From the NCBI RefSeq assembly GCF_032062135.1, contig NC_092859.1, positions 90,471,443-90,535,442 on the forward strand: a DNA stretch of 64,000 nucleotides, in the 5' to 3' direction. The notes below the pieces were generated by a model. That model was not told the origin of the DNA. It saw only the letters and a program-made list of their open reading frames with translations, and made no database searches. Numbering within the stretch: the stretch's first letter is position 1; each line of letters opens with the position of its first letter. Source of the DNA: Pyxicephalus adspersus (Eukaryota; Chordata; Amphibia; Anura; Pyxicephalidae). Below, piece by piece: positions 60,253-64,000 of the stretch. The position numbers and the translations under genes were made by a program.

Positions 60253-61299
60253 AAACAAGAAAAAGGCCTTTTTAGTGCTACTGAATTGTGCAGGGTTTAA
60301 ATGTGTTTATTAATTTTGTGGTTTACACGTGTCTTTAAGACACGTTGGTATAAGGTTTTTGTTTAAAATGTAATACAGGTCTAAACCACATTCGCATAAA
60401 CTGAACCAAATAAAACTTGAGGTAGGAAAACTACATTGGCACAAGTATAAATATAGGGCAAAAAATGCCTAAAATGTACCCATCCACTGCCTTTTTATGG
60501 TAACTTTAGAATAGTTTTACTTTAAATATATGTGCTTTTCTAATTAGGGTAACCCCTTCCCCTATTCCTAAATTAACATGGTAATTAGGTCTTTTAGATC
60601 ACACACTACTGTAGTTTGGTAACCTATAACTTCATCAAAACTCTACTATATGGATTTGGTTGTGGTGGTGTTGGGGGCTAAGCAGTTATTAAATAAACCT
60701 GGGTGCTCTAATCTAACACCATATGTACACAGTTCCTTTAATTTGTTTTTTTTTTTTTTGGAAGGCCAGGACATTTTAATATGAATCTGTAAGGAAAACA
60801 AAAATTCTTTACAAATACAAACTACTTCACCAGCCTTGGAACTCCATCACACTTTACCTAAATCTCAGACCTTTTAATCTTCAAAGCTCCAACATTTTCT
60901 AGTAGTGTTTATGCTTGCCCTCTGCCCACCACTGCCCACACTTTCCTGTTGGCCCATCAGTATGATAGCCAGGTTCATTGATCAATTGAAATGTAATGGC
61001 AATAGGATGTTGTAGAATGTGCTCTGTTTGGGGTGCCTTGGATTTAACAACGGACCAATAGATCTTACAAAAGGGAAAGGTTTATTTACAGCTTAGGATA
61101 ATAGTTACATATGATTTTCAATACAAAAGGGAAGAAGGTAAAGGGTATATAGGAAAAGGATGACCTCAATAATAACCTCATAGAAAACTAATGAAACATG
61201 AATATTAGGCAAAGTTAAACTAGATATGCCTACTAACACAAAATTAATTTTTTGAAATACTTAATGTCAATATATACTATATTCAGTATATTTACAGAA
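60253..61299. other. Non-coding stretch
   Basis: Contains a 19-bp near-perfect palindrome, ACGTGTCTTTAAGACACGT (60327-60345), including a CACGTG E-box with the base before it, and a poly-T run at 60747-60760. No gene. Confidence 0.5.
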
Positions 61300-62470
61300 C
61301 TACTCACAAAGAATTACTTGAAAAACTCTGTATGATTTCCTTTTATGCTGATGATCAGGACAATCATGTTGAAGGCTCCAGCAGTAGTCTGCCATCATGT
61401 GTCTGTCACATCTGCCCTGATACCTTTCTTCCATCACCTTTATATCTTGATGGAACCTTTCCCCTTGTTCCTCACTGAAATTAACAAGATTTTCTGGACA
61501 TTTTTGCAAATGGCTATGATAGTGTACCTATTGTACCTATAGTGTACCTAAATTGTTTAAAGTTTAAGAGCAAGTTTTGTACCAGTTCTTCATAATTGTG
61601 TGCTTTATGGTTACCCAAGATGTTCTTGACAACCATGACATAACTGTGCCAGGCAGAAGCTTCAGTATCAGTCATGTAACTTGTGAAATTTGTAACATTT
61701 ATCAGTTTCAGAATCTGGGGTCCATCAAAGATTCCTGCTTTTAACTTCTCAGAACTCAGTCCAGGGAAGAATCTTAAAATGAATTTGAGGCAATCACCTT
61801 CCTTGTTCAGAGCTTTAACAAATTGCTTCATTAATCCCATCTTTATGTGTAGTGGGGGGAGAATGATTTTTTCTTTGTCAAGCATTGGCTCGTTAATGAT
61901 GTTCGCTGCACATTTTTTCATGTTTTCCCTTGGAGGCCATGTCACTTTTTTCCAGTGATTTGAGTACTTTGTGTATCCACTTTGCTGTCGAAGTAGGAAG
62001 TTCACCATTTTTAAATCAACACATATGGACCATTGGTGTTCATGATAGCAAAGCTTTTGTAAGACCATTTTGATATTTTACCATTTAATTTGTTGAGTGA
62101 CCAATTGGAATTGATGCATAGCAGTTGCCATTATGCAGTAAAACAGATTTCAAACTTCAAGTGGAACTGTCTATGAAAAGCCGCCAGTCGTCTGCTCGGT
62201 ATTCTGGTACTCCCATATGGGCTAGTAGTCCAAGGATGTTACAACAGTACACAAAGTCTCCATCTTCACTAAAATATGGTAGGAGTGTCACCTCTCTTGT
62301 CCTATAAACTGGTATTTTAACTTCTAGTCTCAGACAGTTCTTTTCTTTTAACCTGGATGCTAAAAGTTCAGATGCTTGTTTTGTCAGACTTAGGTCATGT
62401 ATAAAATCATTGAGCTCATTGAGAACTGCTGGTTTGATTACTACTAACTCCTGGATTACACTCCAAACCC
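61300..62470 (-). pseudogene. Broken copy of a recurrent uncharacterised protein family
   Basis: Read on the minus strand from about 62460, one continuous protein can be followed. First comes a region with ASELLASRLKEKNCL, then FSEDGDFVYCCNILGLLAHM, DDWRLFIDSS and LLHNGNCYASIPIGHS. After that come YHEHQWSICVDLKMVNFLL, LPPLHIKMGLMKQFVKAL, AGIFDGPQI and VVKNILGNHKAHNYEEL, and finally GERFHQDIKVMEERYQG and HMMADYCWSL with a basic KRKSYR tail near 61320. I recognise this as a protein that recurs, usually unnamed, in many animal genomes (often multicopy); its function is unknown to me, and transposon-like spread is an inference. This copy is dead. It has a TGA in the DDWRLFIDSS region (near 62172), a stop plus frameshift near 62085, and a GTACCTAT stutter at about 61518-61552 that replaces family sequence and shifts frame. 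A Cys-rich WDSR-type segment usually found after the LGQQxGYTKYP block appears lost. Confidence 0.75.
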
Positions 62471-62689
62471 TGTATATCCATTCATGTTTTTGGCAGAGGA
62501 ACTAGGTGGATGGAAATGTGCAGCTTGTGAGCAGATTATGGAGGACACATTTTTGAACCTTTTCTATGGTGATTTATGGAGATTATTGCATTTAAATTGA
62601 GAGAGATGAAGAGGACCTCTGCAAAAAAATGAATAAATAACTGGAAACATTTCATATGTTGCTGCTTCTGTCCATCACCACCTAAATTC

Positions 62690-62899
62690 ACGTGCATCAA
62701 ATCTCAGATATTTCTGTTATGTTCCTGAAGAAGCGGAATCTATCCGTGAAACGTGTCGATATTGAAGGAGAACACCGATTTGGTGGTGACCCTAACAGGA
62801 ATATAGCTGGTTTCGCAAATTTTTAATCTAAGTTTTCTGTGTTAGATATTTTTTTCAATAAAAGCTATATATTTATTATTATTATTATTATTATTATTT
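62690..62899 (+). mobile_element. Retroelement 3' end with conserved hairpin and (TTA)n tail
   Basis: CTGAAGA (62725-62731), then a 5-bp stem GCGGA/TCCGT around ATCTA, then GAAAC (62748-62752) and GTGTCG. Downstream are AATAAA at 62857-62862 and a (TTA)n tract at 62872-62898. The CTGAxGAAGCGG...CCGYGAAACGYGTCG module is one I recognise from 3' ends of amphibian and fish retroelements. The layout resembles the conserved part of a hammerhead ribozyme, but the CTGATGA box has a T-to-A change and no proper stem III with a cleavage triplet follows. The 5' part of the element is missing. Confidence 0.5.
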
Positions 62900-64000
62900 A
62901 CAAGAAACATGAAAAGATTTGTCTTCCTTGGCCTGTAAAGTCCCATGTTTTTTGATCGGAATCCTTTTGATTGGTAATGTTTTTGATTTATTGCTGGAGA
63001 TGCAGCCTGTTAGCGTGAAATAGGTTGGTCACTTCATATGAGTAGTACTGCTAGGATCTACAGATTTTTTAAAAATTATTGAACAAATATATCACAATTT
63101 TTCATAGTATATTCAGCTGACCAAAACAAAGCGAATAGGAGACTTTATTACTATGGTGCATATACACTTTAAAATGATAATGCATATACCTGGTACTTGG
63201 TAGTATTCCAAAGTAAACTGCAGTGTTTGTTTGTATTTTTTTTTTTTTTTTTTTCTTATTTTGTATAATTCTTTTTTTTTATTATCAGACAAAATACAAA
63301 ACAGGTGCATGTGCATAAACATGTTTAAATAACAGACTGGAAGGTGGTTTTAAGCAAATATGTACTATGGCACAGTGCAGCTACACACCTTCATAAAGTT
63401 AAACATCAAAGTTCAAGAAATCAGCACATATATTGCGCACTAATTTTCATTTAGAAAATGTTTTCTCAAAGTGCTTTCTGGGGTCATGGACAGTTTTCGA
63501 TAGACAGATTTTTTCTCAAATATTTTTTACCGTAATTAACACAGAGGTTATGGGCAAATGTACACCAGCTTATTTTTTTTACTAATAATATTTTTTTTTA
63601 TAGAGATTGACTTACCATTTGTCATTCAGTTGTAGCATATACATCAACGTTTTCTATGTTACTTGCAATGCTCATAAGTTCATGCAGAGAATGAGTAATA
63701 AACTCATGACAGTATTTTAAAGTAACCATCCATTTTATTACTAATTGAGATTTAAAGAATCATACTTATGTTTTTTTCATGCAAACCACAAAATGAAAAA
63801 TGTTCTAAAAAAATATTCTTTATACTTTTTATTTCGATGATAGAAATTACAGCCTTGAATGATTTATTCATTAATTAATCTGGGTGTGGGTGTCCAAGCA
63901 TAAGATTGAACAAACTTCCCATGGATTAGTCATGTTGGGGGGATTTGTAAAAGGACTCTGTGAACCCCATTCTAACAAAAAATAATAGTTACAAAAAAAA
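62900..64000. other. AT-rich non-coding stretch
   Basis: Poly-T run at 63236-63254 and shorter homopolymers near 63270 and 63590. No gene or bounded element recognised up to the end of the window. Confidence 0.5.

Noticed and set aside
62713..62812. Intact, active hammerhead ribozyme
   Set aside because: The CTGATGA box is mutated and no stem III plus cleavage triplet could be drawn; kept only as a resemblance.

Overview
The window looks like gene-poor vertebrate nuclear DNA, most likely amphibian and probably a ranoid frog. This is inferred from the AT-rich background, the many short non-autonomous DNA transposons, fragments of L1/Tx1-like and L2/CR1-like LINEs, and repeats that I recognise as frog-type. 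There is no operon structure, no bacterial or viral gene set, and no intact protein-coding gene that I can support. A run of 527 Ns at 53404-53930 is a scaffold gap. The window is best read as intergenic or intronic sequence.

Layout. 1-5.5 kb: AT-rich sequence, a coding-like patch on the minus strand near 2.06-2.42 kb, a GC-rich LTR-like block (3086-3679), and a pair of about 500-bp LTR-like direct repeats only 238 bp apart (4244-5479). 7-30 kb: scattered MITE-type DNA transposons. Three are hAT-like with readable 8-bp target duplications (7.1, 10.1 and 29.4 kb), two are flanked by TA (8.8 and 19.4 kb), one is bounded by TTAA (12 kb), and there are several foldback hairpins and an L2-type SINE head at 16.2 kb. 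33-51 kb: a degenerate minisatellite, a CTCF-like motif, two decayed L1/Tx1-like LINE tails (37.5-38.3 kb plus, 48.0-48.8 kb minus), an L2/CR1-like reverse-transcriptase relic (44.9-45.5 kb minus), a GC-rich repeat island (43.8-44.2 kb), and a second, inverted copy of the TTAA element (47.4-47.7 kb). 54-60 kb: a candidate TATA-containing promoter with a first exon and splice donor (54.2-54.3 kb), then a nearly perfect 1458-bp tandem duplication (57337-60252). 61-63 kb: a broken copy of a recurrent uncharacterised protein family (minus strand) and the 3' end of a retroelement with a conserved hairpin resembling part of a hammerhead ribozyme.

No genes work together here. The functional content is mostly fossil mobile DNA. 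Items that could still be active or informative are the putative promoter/first exon, the CTCF-like site, the recent tandem duplication, and the broken multi-copy gene. Calls rest on reading the sequence only; family names come from recognised termini or protein motifs and have not been checked by database search.
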